Assembly: GCA_009692425.1 (NCBI GenBank)
Contig: SHZF01000020.1
Span: 1-63,616 of the forward strand
Length of the DNA stretch: 63,616 nucleotides
Source of the DNA: Myxococcales bacterium
GTDB taxonomy: Bacteria > Myxococcota_A > UBA9042
Direction: 5' to 3'
Under the pieces are notes generated by a model. The model was not told the DNA's origin and made no database searches. It saw only the letters and a program-made list of their open reading frames with translations. The stretch's first letter is position 1, and every line of letters begins with the position of its first letter. Position numbers and translations under genes: made by a program. Of this stretch, positions 17,849 to 28,300 are shown one piece after another.

Positions 17849-19702
17849 CTACTTGCCCCGCAGCCCCGTCCGGTGCGGCGGCCGCAGCCGCGGCTCGCGG
17901 ATGGGAGCGCCTCGGTCGGGACCGCGCTCTGGGCCGCGATCGGGCCCAGGCCCGTGGGCTTCGGGTGCGGTCGGCGCGCCGCTTGGCCCGTCCAATCGGA
18001 CGTTCAGGTAGCGCCCTTGCACCCGGATGCCGCGCAGCCCATCGAGCGCGCGCGGCACGACGTCGGCCGGCACCTGCACGAGACTGTGGTTGCCGCGGAT
18101 GTCGATGGCGAAAATCGCGGCGGCCGGCACGTCGAGTTCGCAGCGGAACACATCGGCAATTTCTTGGGGCACGACGCCGTTGCGGGCCCCGACGCCGAGA
18201 GACAGCCAGACGCGCGGAGGCGGCGGCGGCGGCGCGGGCGGGCGCTCACGCACAGGAGCGCGCGCCGGTGCCCGCGGCTGCGCGGCAGGAGTCGAGCGGG
18301 TGGGTTCAGAATCGGAGCCAGGCACGCCCGCCGGCAGCGGGCCCGCCGGCGCCGACGCAGCGGGTGCGGGGCGGGTGTCCGTCACCACTGGCTCCGCCGC
18401 CAACGGGGGAGGCCGATCGCCCCACGCGAGCTTGCACAACGCGGCCGCGATGGCGTCCAGTGATCTGCCGCCGCGCACCAGTCCCGCCACTACACCCTGG
18501 AATGCGTCGAGGTCGGCGCCGAGGGCCGCGTCGACGGCAGTGGCGAAGCGTGCCTCCCACACGGCCGCCAGATCGCGATCGCTCGGCACCCACGCTTGCT
18601 CCATGCGCTGGCCGGTGAAGCGCTCCAACTGACGCAACCGCCACTCGTCGCGCGGCGCCACGAAAAGCACCGAGTGGCCCGAACGACCCGCGCGGCCCGT
18701 GCGACCGATGCGGTGCACATACGTCTCAGCGTCCTGAGGCCACTCCATGTTGACCACGAGGTCGATGTGCTCCACGTCGAGCCCGCGCGCCGCCACGTCG
18801 GTGGCGATGACCACGCGGACCTGGCCCTCCTTGAGGCGGCGCACCACCTGGAGCCGCGCGGACTGGGCGAGGTCGCCGTGCATGGCGTCGGCCGCGACGC
18901 CGTTGCCGTTCAGCCAGTCGCTCAGTTCGGCACAGTCGGCGCGCGTGCGGGCAAAGACGAGCGCCGCGTCGAACGTCTGCACGGCCAGCAACCGCGCCAG
19001 TGCATCGGCGCGGTGGTGCGAGGGCACGACCACGAAGCGCTGGATGGTCGTCGCAACCGTGCGCGTTGCCATCGCGACCGCCACGGTTTCGGGCGTGCGC
19101 AGATGTCGTTCAGCCACACGCGCCACGTCGCCCGACAGCGTCGCCGAAAACAGCGTGGTCTGCCGTGTCGCGGGCGTCTGCGCGAGAATGCTGTCGACGT
19201 CGGCGACGAACCCCATCCGCAGCATCTCGTCGGCCTCGTCGAGGACGGCCACCTTGACCTTGTCAAGGCGCAGCGAGCCGCGCGCGAGGTGGTCGAGCAC
19301 GCGGCCCGGCGTCCCGACCACGACGCGGATCGCCCCACGCAGGCGGAAAAGCTGGCTGCCAATGGGCTCGCCGCCGAAGATCGCGAGCACGCCGACGTTG
19401 CCGAGTTCCTGGGAGTACCCCTTGATTGCTTCTGCCACCTGCAGCGCGAGCTCTCGGGTCGGCGCCAGCACGAGGGCCTGTACCGCGGGGTCATCGAGGT
19501 CGAGCGCCTGCAACAAGGGCAGGGCGAAGGCGGCGGTCTTGCCGGTACCGGTCTGCGCCTGGCCGAGCACGTCGCGACCGGCGAGCAGCAGGGGGATCGT
19601 GCGCACCTGGATCGGCGTCGGCTCCGTGTGCTCCAGGCGCTGCAAGGCGGCGAGCAGGCCGGGCGCAAGGCCCAGGTCTGCAAAAGTCAGCGTGTCGGTC
19701 AT
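17849..19702 (-). CDS. DEAD-box RNA helicase with DbpA-type RNA-binding C-terminus
   Basis: 617 residues from the ATG at 19702 (TFADLGLAPGLLAAL, the Q-motif region, begins just after). It is an ATP-dependent RNA unwinding enzyme for ribosome assembly or RNA decay. Motifs in order are AQTGTGKT (I), PTRELALQ (Ia), TPGRVLDHL (Ib), VLDEADEML (II), FSATL (III), HGDLAQSAR (IV/V region), ATDVAARGLDV (V) and HRIGRTGRAGR (VI). After about residue 440 comes a Pro/Ala-rich linker, then a DbpA-like fold (WLSLGVGARNGVVPQEIADVF...AIFAIDIRGNHSLVQVP), and a basic Arg/Pro/Gly tail. This resembles DeaD/CsdA. The spacer upstream to 19861 holds no gene. Confidence 0.93.
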   Translation of the reverse strand: MTDTLTFADLGLAPGLLAALQRLEHTEPTPIQVRTIPLLLAGRDVLGQAQTGTGKTAAFALPLLQALDLDDPAVQALVLAPTRELALQVAEAIKGYSQELGNVGVLAIFGGEPIGSQLFRLRGAIRVVVGTPGRVLDHLARGSLRLDKVKVAVLDEADEMLRMGFVADVDSILAQTPATRQTTLFSATLSGDVARVAERHLRTPETVAVAMATRTVATTIQRFVVVPSHHRADALARLLAVQTFDAALVFARTRADCAELSDWLNGNGVAADAMHGDLAQSARLQVVRRLKEGQVRVVIATDVAARGLDVEHIDLVVNMEWPQDAETYVHRIGRTGRAGRSGHSVLFVAPRDEWRLRQLERFTGQRMEQAWVPSDRDLAAVWEARFATAVDAALGADLDAFQGVVAGLVRGGRSLDAIAAALCKLAWGDRPPPLAAEPVVTDTRPAPAASAPAGPLPAGVPGSDSEPTRSTPAAQPRAPARAPVRERPPAPPPPPPRVWLSLGVGARNGVVPQEIADVFRCELDVPAAAIFAIDIRGNHSLVQVPADVVPRALDGLRGIRVQGRYLNVRLDGPSGAPTAPEAHGPGPDRGPERGPDRGAPIREPRLRPPHRTGLRGK

Positions 19703-19861
19703 GGTGGGGCTGGCTCGTGCGTGGGCGGCCGGGCCAAGGGGTGTCCGAGCGCGAAAGGATACGGCTGCACCCGGCGCACTCGAGCGCACGGGGGCCGGGA
19801 GCATACTCCAGATTGGCGGGAATTGGGACGAGAAGTCTTGAGGTGGCGCCGCGGGGCCGCG

Positions 19862-21649
19862 TCAGGGAGCCGTACACGGATTCGTGGGGCTGCACGCCTT
19901 CAATTCGAATGCCGTCGACAACTGGTTGTAGGTGCCGGGTTTGACATTCTCGATCTTCATCGACCCACCAAACGTCGCGGTCTTGCTCGTCATATCCAGG
20001 CCCGCAATGGCGATGCCCAGCGTGGCCGTGCTCACGTTGCAGAAGACCAGCCCTTTCGCTCCCGGCGGCACGGCACACAGGCCGTCGGCAGACGCAAGAT
20101 CGATGACGCGCTGGGCATGGGGCGGGTCGGCCGCGGGGACGCACGGCTTCTTGGCGTCCTTGTCCTTCATCGTCACGACCACCTTGTTCGCGGCGTCGCG
20201 CACCTCGACGAACAGGTCGCCGACGTTGTGTTGGCCGCACGAGCCCCCGTCGACGAATTTCCAGTTCAGTGTCACCACGGTGCGCAGATCGATGTCGAGG
20301 GGCTGGGTCAGCGCCATGTCGCCCTTGAGGTCGATTGGACCCGCCAGGTTCAGGTTGCCCCAACTGACGCCGTCGCTGGGCGCCGCATCGATCTGGACCC
20401 AGCGCGTCCCGGCCGGCAGATCGACGAGCTTGGCGGCGCCAGCGCTACACGGCGCCTGCACGCTGGCCAAGGCCTTTGACTTCGTCTCGTCGAGCACGGT
20501 CACGTACACGGTCGCGAGCTTGGCGGCCGCGCATCCGGCAGCCGCCGCCTGCTTTTGTACCGTCCACGACACCGACAGCGAGCCGCTGGCTGCCGCCGCC
20601 CCGAGCTTGACCATGTCGACCGCGACGGGCACGGCCGTTTTCTTGTCGGGCAACACGGTGACGGGTCCGTACAGCGTCGCATTGCCGTACTCGGGCTGGT
20701 TGGCGCCCTGGCCGGTGAAGCCATCGAGTTGCACGTAGCGCTGCCCCTCGGCCACGTTGTCCACCGTCGCCTGCCCGTCGGCGCACGGGACCGTGACCGT
20801 CGCGAGAATTTTCGCCTTTTTCTCGTCCAGCACCGACAGCGCCACCGTCTTGATGCCATATTTCGCGCACCCGGCGATCGATGCCAACCCGTGCACTGTC
20901 CACGCCGCCGCGACCGCTCCGGCAGCCTGGAGCCGCGCCATGTCGATGGCGGGCTGCACGTCGGTGACCGCGTTGGCAAACACTTGGATGGGGCCGGTCA
21001 GCGTGAGGTTGCCGTACTCCACCTTGCCCGAAGCGCCGACGCCGTCCAACTGCACGAAGCGGCTGCCCGGCGGCACGTTGGCGATCGAGGCATGGCCGGC
21101 AGCGCACGACACCGTGACGCTCGCGAGGATCTTGGCCTTCTGGTCGTCCAACACCGAGGCCATCACGGTTTTGATGCCGTGCTTGGCACAGCCCGTCGCT
21201 GCGGTGTCGCCCAGCACCGTCCAGGCGACCGCGACGGCACCCGCGTTGGGGTCCACGCCCGCAGCGGCGGCCAGCGTCACCGTCACCGTCTGCGTGAAGC
21301 CGCTGAGTACGGAAACGGCCTGCGGGCTGGCGGCCCCGACGAGCGTACCGGCCGCGCTGATGCCTTCGACGCGCACGCTGTAGACCCCTTCGGGCACCGT
21401 CGCCGTTTCGACCCCGCGCGTGCACGGCAGGCCCGCACGCTCCTCGTACAGGGCGCCGTCGCGCTCGATGCGCACCCGCACCGTCGCCGCACCGAGGCTC
21501 GCGCACGTCGAGCCGGCCGGCGGGGCCCAGCGCACTTCAAGGATGCCGCGGCGGGAACTGCCGGCGTTGACCACGCAGCCCGTCGCCAAGGCGGCGAGCA
21601 GCACGATCAGGGTCAGGGCAGGAACATGCAGGGGACGATGGACGAGCAT
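19862..21649 (-). CDS. Lipoprotein with four tandem beta-domain repeats
   Basis: 595 residues; GGAGG is seven bases before the ATG at 21649. The signal peptide has lipobox ATGC followed by VVNAGSS. An N-terminal Ig-like domain (about 30-130) ends with VEGISAAG and VSVLSGFTQTVTV. It is followed by four paralogous repeats of about 110 residues: AWTVxGxxxxAGCAKxGIKTVxxSVLDxxKAKILAxVTVxC, then RxVQLDG, then YGNLTLxGPI. The fourth is degenerate and carries extra cysteines. Each repeat has a conserved Cys pair, probably one disulfide. The pattern recalls carboxypeptidase-regulatory-like domains in myxobacterial lipoproteins. No enzyme motif is seen. It is divergent from the NlpC-like gene with a 151-bp intergenic region. 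Confidence 0.8.
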   Translation of the reverse strand: MLVHRPLHVPALTLIVLLAALATGCVVNAGSSRRGILEVRWAPPAGSTCASLGAATVRVRIERDGALYEERAGLPCTRGVETATVPEGVYSVRVEGISAAGTLVGAASPQAVSVLSGFTQTVTVTLAAAAGVDPNAGAVAVAWTVLGDTAATGCAKHGIKTVMASVLDDQKAKILASVTVSCAAGHASIANVPPGSRFVQLDGVGASGKVEYGNLTLTGPIQVFANAVTDVQPAIDMARLQAAGAVAAAWTVHGLASIAGCAKYGIKTVALSVLDEKKAKILATVTVPCADGQATVDNVAEGQRYVQLDGFTGQGANQPEYGNATLYGPVTVLPDKKTAVPVAVDMVKLGAAAASGSLSVSWTVQKQAAAAGCAAAKLATVYVTVLDETKSKALASVQAPCSAGAAKLVDLPAGTRWVQIDAAPSDGVSWGNLNLAGPIDLKGDMALTQPLDIDLRTVVTLNWKFVDGGSCGQHNVGDLFVEVRDAANKVVVTMKDKDAKKPCVPAADPPHAQRVIDLASADGLCAVPPGAKGLVFCNVSTATLGIAIAGLDMTSKTATFGGSMKIENVKPGTYNQLSTAFELKACSPTNPCTAP

Positions 21650-21800
21650 GGGAAACCTCCGGTCCATCAACGGGCGGCGGCGCAGTCTATTCGAAGCCGG
21701 CGCGCGTGTGCATTCGTTGGCCTTGCGATGGGCGCGGAACTTGACCGATCGGCCCCGCTTGCCATGCTCGCCTTGGCCCCGGCAGGCCACGGAGGTGGGG

Positions 21801-22727
21801 ATGGACATCAGGCAAGCAGTGGGCGCCATGGCCGCGGGCGCCGTGGGCTGTGCCGGGGCACTTGGATGCTCCGGTGCAACGGTGCGCGGCCCCGACTTCG
21901 CCGTCGCCAGCGGATACGCCAACTTGGACGAGGACAGTGCATTCGCGATCGACCGGACCCTCGCCGCCCGGGAACTCGCCCCCGAATCCGAGCCGGGCGC
22001 TGCCGCCTTTGCGGGTGCGCCGCCGCGTGCCTCGGGTCGGCTGCAATCGGCTGCGCCCGCCCAACGGCGCGCCCTGCCGCTGCCACCGCAGCCCAGTGTC
22101 GCTCCAGGGCAAGCTGCAAGCTCCGGTGCCTCGATCTGGCGCCCGGCACCCGTCGCGGCAGCCGCACCCACGCCCGTCGCCGCCGGCCCCGCGGCCCAGT
22201 CGCCGCCCCCGGCTCCAGACGCGGCCGCCCGGACGGTTGCAGGCGATGAACGGGCGCGGCGCCGCGTCGAGGCGGCCATCGCGCTCATCGGCACGGCTTC
22301 GATGGAGGAACGGGAACTCGTCGGCCACGTCCTGCGCGCCGGTGGCCACGCGGACGTCGGGCTAGTTGAACCCTTCGCGCTGACGCTGTGGCAGCGCCTC
22401 GGTGCCGCCGGGCAGCGCATCGCCGAATCCCAGGTCCAGCCCGGCGACCTGGCATTTTTTCGCGACACGACCGACTTGAACGGCAACGGGCGGCCCGACG
22501 ACGGCGTCAGCATGGTCGGCATCGCCGAGCAGGTCGAGGGGAGTCGGGTGGTGTTCGTCGGCGCGCGCGCGGGCAAGGTGCGCCGCCTTGCCGTCGACCC
22601 GCGCCAACCGACCCGCGTGCGCGACGGAACAGGGGCCGTAACCAACACGCGACTCGTCCGCTGGGCCCATCGACCGGAGCCGCTGACGACGGGCGAGTGC
22701 TTCGTCGGGTACGCACGGCCAGATTGA
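21801..22727 (+). CDS. NlpC/P60-like lipoprotein lacking catalytic residues
   Basis: 308 residues; GGAGGTGGGG lies directly before the ATG at 21801. The N-terminus is a weak lipoprotein-like signal (AGALGCSG). A Pro/Ala-rich linker of about 100 residues follows. From about residue 150 the order of elements matches NlpC/P60 cell-wall hydrolases: AIALIGTASMEERELVGHVLRAGG, then QVQPGDLAFFRDT, then DLNGNGRPDDGVSMVGIAEQV. The nucleophile Cys expected in a DCSGFV-type motif is absent (ELVGHV). The His expected in THVGVV is replaced by Met (SMVGIA). It therefore keeps the fold but not the triad, suggesting a peptidoglycan-binding or regulatory role. Confidence 0.75.
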   Translation: MDIRQAVGAMAAGAVGCAGALGCSGATVRGPDFAVASGYANLDEDSAFAIDRTLAARELAPESEPGAAAFAGAPPRASGRLQSAAPAQRRALPLPPQPSVAPGQAASSGASIWRPAPVAAAAPTPVAAGPAAQSPPPAPDAAARTVAGDERARRRVEAAIALIGTASMEERELVGHVLRAGGHADVGLVEPFALTLWQRLGAAGQRIAESQVQPGDLAFFRDTTDLNGNGRPDDGVSMVGIAEQVEGSRVVFVGARAGKVRRLAVDPRQPTRVRDGTGAVTNTRLVRWAHRPEPLTTGECFVGYARPD

Positions 22728-22781
22728 CCAAAAACCACTCGCAGCGGTTGGTTCGCTGCGCCTGGGCCGTGCGGCACAATG

Positions 22782-25211
22782 TCAGCGCCGCGTCCACACC
22801 ATCGTCGCGCCGTCGCCGCCTTCGCCGTGCTTGCCTGGCCGGTAGGTGTGGACCTGCAGATGCCCGCGCAGGTGGCGGCGCACGGCATCGCGCAGCGCGC
22901 CAGTTCCGTGGCCATGGACGACGCAAATCCCGGCGGCACCGGCCAACGTGGCGCGGTCGAGCCACCGGTCGACATCGAGCAACGCCTCGTCGGCGCGTTG
23001 GCCGCGCACGTCACAAGTCCACTCGGGCGCCCGCAACGCCAACGTCTCCGACTGCGCATCGAACGCCGCCTCGGGTACGGAGGCCACGGCCTGCACATGG
23101 CCCGCAGCAGCCTTGCCCACCCTGCGATCGGCGTCCGCGTCGCCGGGCTTCGCGCCCAAGAGGTCCGCCTCTGCCACCCACGACTCCAGGGAACCCGCTC
23201 GCACCCGGGCACGCCGCCCGCGCACATCGATGTCGATCACGCTGACGGTGCGAGCGAGCCCGGCGTGCCACACCAGTTGGCCGGCCGCGAGGCGCTCGAT
23301 GCCGACGATCGCGCGCTGCGGGCCGGGCGCGGCGCTGCGCTGTGACGCACGTTGGGCAAGGCGCTGCACTTCGACGGCCCGCGCGCTCAGGACGCCCGCC
23401 GCCTGCTCGATCGCGTGGCGGTCCTGGGAACGTGCCGCCGTTCGCGCCGTCTCCACCTCGCGCTGCACCTCCTGAAGCGTTTCAAGTGCTTCCGCTGCGG
23501 CCCGCTCGACGCGACGATCCGCCGCCCACGCCTCGCGCTGGCGCTGGTCTTCGAGGTGGCTGCGGGCGCGGTCGAGTTGCAGGCGCTGCGTCTCGATTTC
23601 GGCCACCTGCTGGTGAAGCAGCGCGCGCAAGTCGTCCAAGCGAGCCAAGGCGGCGGCCACCTCACCGCCGGGGCCGCCCGCCAACGCGTGGGCACGCGCG
23701 ACGATCGCGGGGTCGAGGCCGACGCGAGCCGCCAACGCCAGCGGATTCGACGCGCCGATCGCGCCGAGTTGCAGCCGCCATGTCGGGCGCTGGGTCTGCG
23801 GGTCGGCGGCGAGACCGGCATTGGCAAACGTCGGGTCGCGCAGGGCGAGCAGCTTGACGGTCTCGAAGTGCGTCGTCACGACCCCGAACGCAGCCGGGGC
23901 CTCGGTGGCGAAGGCTTCAAGCACGGCGGTGCCCAGGGCGCTGCCGGCCGCGGGCTCCGTGCCGCTGGCGAGTTCGTCGATGAGCACGAGCGTGCGCCCG
24001 GCGTTTGCGCGCGCGCCGTCATAGGCGGTCTGGAGCGCGCGCAGGTGACCCTCGAAGGTCGACAGCCCACGGTCGAGGTCCTGGGCGTCGCCGAGGACGA
24101 CCAGCACGGCATCGAGCCACGGCAGCACCGCGTCGGCCCCGGCGGGGACGAAAAGCCCATGACGCGCCAGCAGCGCGCACAGGCCGACGGTGGCGAGCAG
24201 CACAGTCTTGCCGCCGCCGTTCGGCCCGCTCACTACAAGCCACCGGCACGGCAGCACCAGCGCCACATCATTGGCCACCACGGCCGTGCCATCGAGCAGC
24301 AGCAACGGGTGGCGCGCGCCCGGCAATTCGATTCGGTCTGCCCCGAAATGGGGGCGGTGGCCGCCCAATGCTTGGCCGAGCCGCCCCGCCGCCAAGGCGA
24401 GGTCCAGGTCTGCCAGCGCCGCGCTCGCGGTCTCGAGCGGTTCGGCCTCTGCCGCGCACAGCCCCGATAGCGCCGCCAGAATGCGCTGTTCCTCGCGCCG
24501 CACCGCATCGAACAACAGGGCGAGTTGGTTGTTGCCCGCGACCATCTCTTCGGGCTCGACGTAGACGGTCTGGCCGGTGTTCGACACGCCATGCACGATG
24601 CCCCGCAGCGCGCGCTGGTCGGCGGCGCGCACGGGCAGCACGTACCGGTCGTCGCGCAGCGTCCAGTAGTCGTCCTGCAACACGCCGTCGTCGTCTGTGG
24701 CTTTGACGAGTTCTTCGATGCGCCGCCGCATGCGGGCCGACAGTTGGACGACCTCGGCGCGCAGCCGGGCCAAGGTCGGGCTCGCCGTGTCGAGGATGCG
24801 CCCCTCGGCATCGACGGCATCGTCGAGCAATTCGGCGAGCGCCCCCGGGTCTGCCAGGGCACCGATCGGCGCGGCCAGCGCGGCGGCGTCGGGCGGCCAG
24901 GCGCGGCACTGCAGCCGAAGCGTGCCGACCGCCCGGGCCAATCGACTGATTGCGTGGAGTTCGGTCGCTTCGAGGCTGGCGCCGCGGTCGGCCTGGGCGA
25001 GCGCGACGGCAAAGTCGAGCCGCGCGGGCAGGGCGGGTGCGGTGTCGGCGTGAAGCAAGGGTCGCGTCGCCGCAACTCGGTCGAGGCGGGCGTTTGCCGC
25101 GTCGACGTCCGACGCGGGGCGCAGGTCCCGGGCGGCGCGTACTCCCCGGTCGGTGGTACACGAGTCCGCAAGGGCGCGCAGCAGGCGGTCGAACTGGAGG
25201 GGGTCGGGCAT
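22782..25211 (-). CDS. mutS2: MutS2 family ATPase/Smr-domain protein
   Basis: 809 residues from the ATG at 25211 (MPDPLQFDRLL). MutS2 lacks mismatch-recognition domains; family members suppress recombination or split collided ribosomes. Visible are the core-clamp helices, DDRYVLPVRAADQRALRGIVH, Walker A GPNGGGKTVLL, the signature region RGLSTFEGHL, Walker B LVLIDELASGTEP and the H-loop TTHFETVK. A long coiled coil follows (about 520-640). A KOW-like segment and a C-terminal Smr domain (CDVRGQRADEAL, VVHGHGTGALRDAVRRHL) complete it. Length matches the family. The start shares a short divergent region with the ATPase-TPR gene. Confidence 0.93.
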   Translation of the reverse strand: MPDPLQFDRLLRALADSCTTDRGVRAARDLRPASDVDAANARLDRVAATRPLLHADTAPALPARLDFAVALAQADRGASLEATELHAISRLARAVGTLRLQCRAWPPDAAALAAPIGALADPGALAELLDDAVDAEGRILDTASPTLARLRAEVVQLSARMRRRIEELVKATDDDGVLQDDYWTLRDDRYVLPVRAADQRALRGIVHGVSNTGQTVYVEPEEMVAGNNQLALLFDAVRREEQRILAALSGLCAAEAEPLETASAALADLDLALAAGRLGQALGGHRPHFGADRIELPGARHPLLLLDGTAVVANDVALVLPCRWLVVSGPNGGGKTVLLATVGLCALLARHGLFVPAGADAVLPWLDAVLVVLGDAQDLDRGLSTFEGHLRALQTAYDGARANAGRTLVLIDELASGTEPAAGSALGTAVLEAFATEAPAAFGVVTTHFETVKLLALRDPTFANAGLAADPQTQRPTWRLQLGAIGASNPLALAARVGLDPAIVARAHALAGGPGGEVAAALARLDDLRALLHQQVAEIETQRLQLDRARSHLEDQRQREAWAADRRVERAAAEALETLQEVQREVETARTAARSQDRHAIEQAAGVLSARAVEVQRLAQRASQRSAAPGPQRAIVGIERLAAGQLVWHAGLARTVSVIDIDVRGRRARVRAGSLESWVAEADLLGAKPGDADADRRVGKAAAGHVQAVASVPEAAFDAQSETLALRAPEWTCDVRGQRADEALLDVDRWLDRATLAGAAGICVVHGHGTGALRDAVRRHLRGHLQVHTYRPGKHGEGGDGATMVWTRR

Positions 25212-25371
25212 GCGCGTTCCGCCGCGCGGCCACCGGGGCGGGCGCTTGCTGCGACAGCGGTGGCCTTCTATCATGCGGTGCCACGCGACGGAACCGTCGT
25301 GCCAGTTCAGCCCACGCCGCGACGCGGCCAGAGGCGCAAACCGAATCGAGGGCGCAGCCGGCGCGCTAGCC

Positions 25372-28300
25372 ATGTCACAGGACTCCAAGCCGCCCGCACC
25401 GCCGGGCACGTTGATTCGGGGCCGGCCATCGACGCCGTCGGTGCCGCCCGCCTTGCCGGTCGACCCGCGCAGCAGCCAGATCCCGAACGGCCCGCGCAAC
25501 GCCGCATCTCCCTACAGTCCCGGCCGCGAGTCCGCCGTTCCCGCGCTGCGCCAGACGGGGCCTGCGCCCGGTGCGGCCCCGGTGCGCGCCCAAGGCGGCC
25601 TCGTGCGGCGATCGATGACCCCGACGGGCCCGGCGAGCGCCACGGAGGTCCCGGTGCGGCTGCCGTCGAATCCCATGCTCGGGCCGCCGATGCGACGTGA
25701 CCGCGCCGACCGGCCGCAAGTGCCGGAACCTGCGGAGCCGGGGCGCGTCCAGCCCGCACGCCCGACGCCGCCGGCCAACGAAGTGGACGGCGCGACGGGC
25801 CGCCCGACGTGGTCCGAATTCCGCAAGGGCCGGCACGCCGAGACGACGCTGTTCGGCGTCAAGGTCCCGTTCGTTGGCCGCCGCAACGATCTCGAAGCGC
25901 TCTACAACCACGTGCGTACGGCCCTGAACCGGCGCCAGGCCAGCCTGGTGTGGCTGCACGGCGCGCCGGGCGTCGGCAAGACGCGGCTCCTCGCCGAGCT
26001 GGAGTGCGTCATCGACCCGGAGCGTCGCGGTGTTGCGTGGTACCGCGTGACTGCGGCCGCCGAAGCGGGCGGGCCTCCGACATTGCCTGGGCGCCTGCTG
26101 CTCGAACTCGTCGGTGGCGATGCGACGCTGCGGGCCGCCGACCCGAAGGCGGCCGTGCTGCAGCAGTTGACCGCATTGGTGGGCGAGGAGCACGCGGTCG
26201 ACGCCATGGTCGCCGTCGGGCCCCTGCTCGGGCTGCGCGCGGTCGGCGACGATGCCCGCCAGATCGAAGCCCCACCCGCAGTCGCGGCACAATTCGTGGC
26301 CGGTCTGGTGCGCCAGCGCGGCCGGCAGGGCCCCGTCGTGCTCCAGATCGATGCGGGTTCGGGTGCATTGGCCGAACTCGAGGCCCTCATCGGAGCACTG
26401 CAGAAGGCGCTGCAATCGACCGGTGCCGCCGTGCTGGTCGATGCCGCAGAGCCAAGCGTGCGGCTGCAAGGCGTCGTGTTCCACGAGGTCGTGCCACTCG
26501 ACGACGACGGCGTGCGCGCGTTGGTCGCGTTGGTGCAACAGCGGGTCAGCCAATTGCCGGCCGAGCTCGCCGACCAACTGGTCCAACACTCGGGCGGCGT
26601 GCCAGAGCGGCTGCTCGACCTCGTGCGGGGGATGATCGCGGCCGGCGAGGTGGTGCAGGACGCGAATGGTTGGCGCTTCAAGGGCCGCACGGAGCGCGGT
26701 GGTGCCCTGGGTTGGGGTGGCGCGCACCAGGAGAGTCCGCCGACGCTGCCCGATCGCATCGCCCGGCTGCCGAACGAATTGCGCGAGGTGATCGACGCGT
26801 GCGCGATCTTCGGACCGGTGACCTGGTTCGGGGGCGTGCTCAGCGTGTTGCGCGGTGGGCGCCACGACCCGGCCGAGAGCCTGTCGGAGCGAGATCGCGT
26901 CGCGCTCAAGGCCGCGATGATGCAGTTGCAGGCCATCGACGTGCTCGTGTTCGTCGAGAACTCCAAGATGTCGAAGGAGCTCGAATTCGCGTTCGTTCAC
27001 CCTGCCGACCCTGCGGGCGTCGTGACTGAGATGGACGGGGAGCGCCGCCCGCTCTACGCCCGGCTCGCGGCGCAGTGGCTGTCGAGTCGGCCGCGCCAGG
27101 ATCCGGTTGCCGACAACGCGCGGGTCGGCGAGCTCTTCGAACTTGGTGGCCGTACCCGCATGGCCGCGCAAATGTTCCTGACTGCGGGCGACGCTGCTCG
27201 GGCGGTCGGCCAGGTGCAGCGCGCGCTCGCTCTGTACGCGGCCGGCGCCCGCAACTCGGGCACCGACGATGCCGACCTCGCCTGCGACTTGCGCACGGCT
27301 CAGGGCGGCAGCTTGCTGCGGTTGAGCCGTCACCGGGAAGCGGAGGCTGTGCTGCTCGATGCGCTTCACATGGCGCGCTGCCTCGACGACGATGCGCGCT
27401 GTGGCGTCGTGCAGTTGCGCGTGGCCCAGGTGGCGCGGGTGTCGGGGCGCTACGAATCCGCGCTGCAGTTCCTCGACGGCGCGCTGCGGCACCTGAAGGT
27501 GGCTGGTGAGCATCGCTGGATTGCCGACGTCAGCGACGAATGTGGGCTGGTCCACCTCGTGCGCGGCGACGCCGATGCGTACAAGACGGCGCTGCAGCAT
27601 TTCTTGAAGGCCTTGGCCCTGCGCCGCCGCTCGCATGACAAGCGCGTGGTCGCCCGCTCCCTCTGCCACATCGCGCGTGTGCACACCGGCCGCGGCCATT
27701 TCGAAGACGCGATGGAGGCGGTCAGCGAGGCGGTACAGCTCTGCGACCAGATTCAGGAGCGTTGGGGTGCGGCAGAAGCACGCACCGTGCTGGGCGAAGT
27801 GCACGCCGCGGCAGGCCGCTACCGCCAGGCGCTCCAGGCGTGGGAAGTGGCCTCGGACCTTGCCGGCGAAGTCGGCGACCGATCGCGTCGGCTCGAGGTC
27901 ACGATCCTGCGCGCTGAGACGTGCATCGCGTTGGGAGACTGGCAACAGGCGGCCGCGTTGCTGCTCGATTCGCTCGAAGTCGCCAAGGAAATCAATGATC
28001 CCGAACTGCTCAGCGGCATTTTCCGCGTGCAGGCGTCGATTTCGCTGGAGCGGACGGCGCTGGAAACCGCGGACCTCGACAGCGAGCGCGCCGTGTCCGT
28101 GGCCCGGGAGAGCAGTGCGCGGGTGCAAGTGGCCAAGGCCCTGTTGGTGCGGGCCTGCGTGCTCGGGACCCGTGCGCTGTCAGAGCGCGGCGCGCGATCC
28201 ACCGTCATCGATCGGAAGTGTACGGAGTGTTTCGAGGAGTCGCTGCAGACATTTCGCGAGATGGGCGACCTGGTGCGACTGCAGAGTGGCCTCAAAAGCT

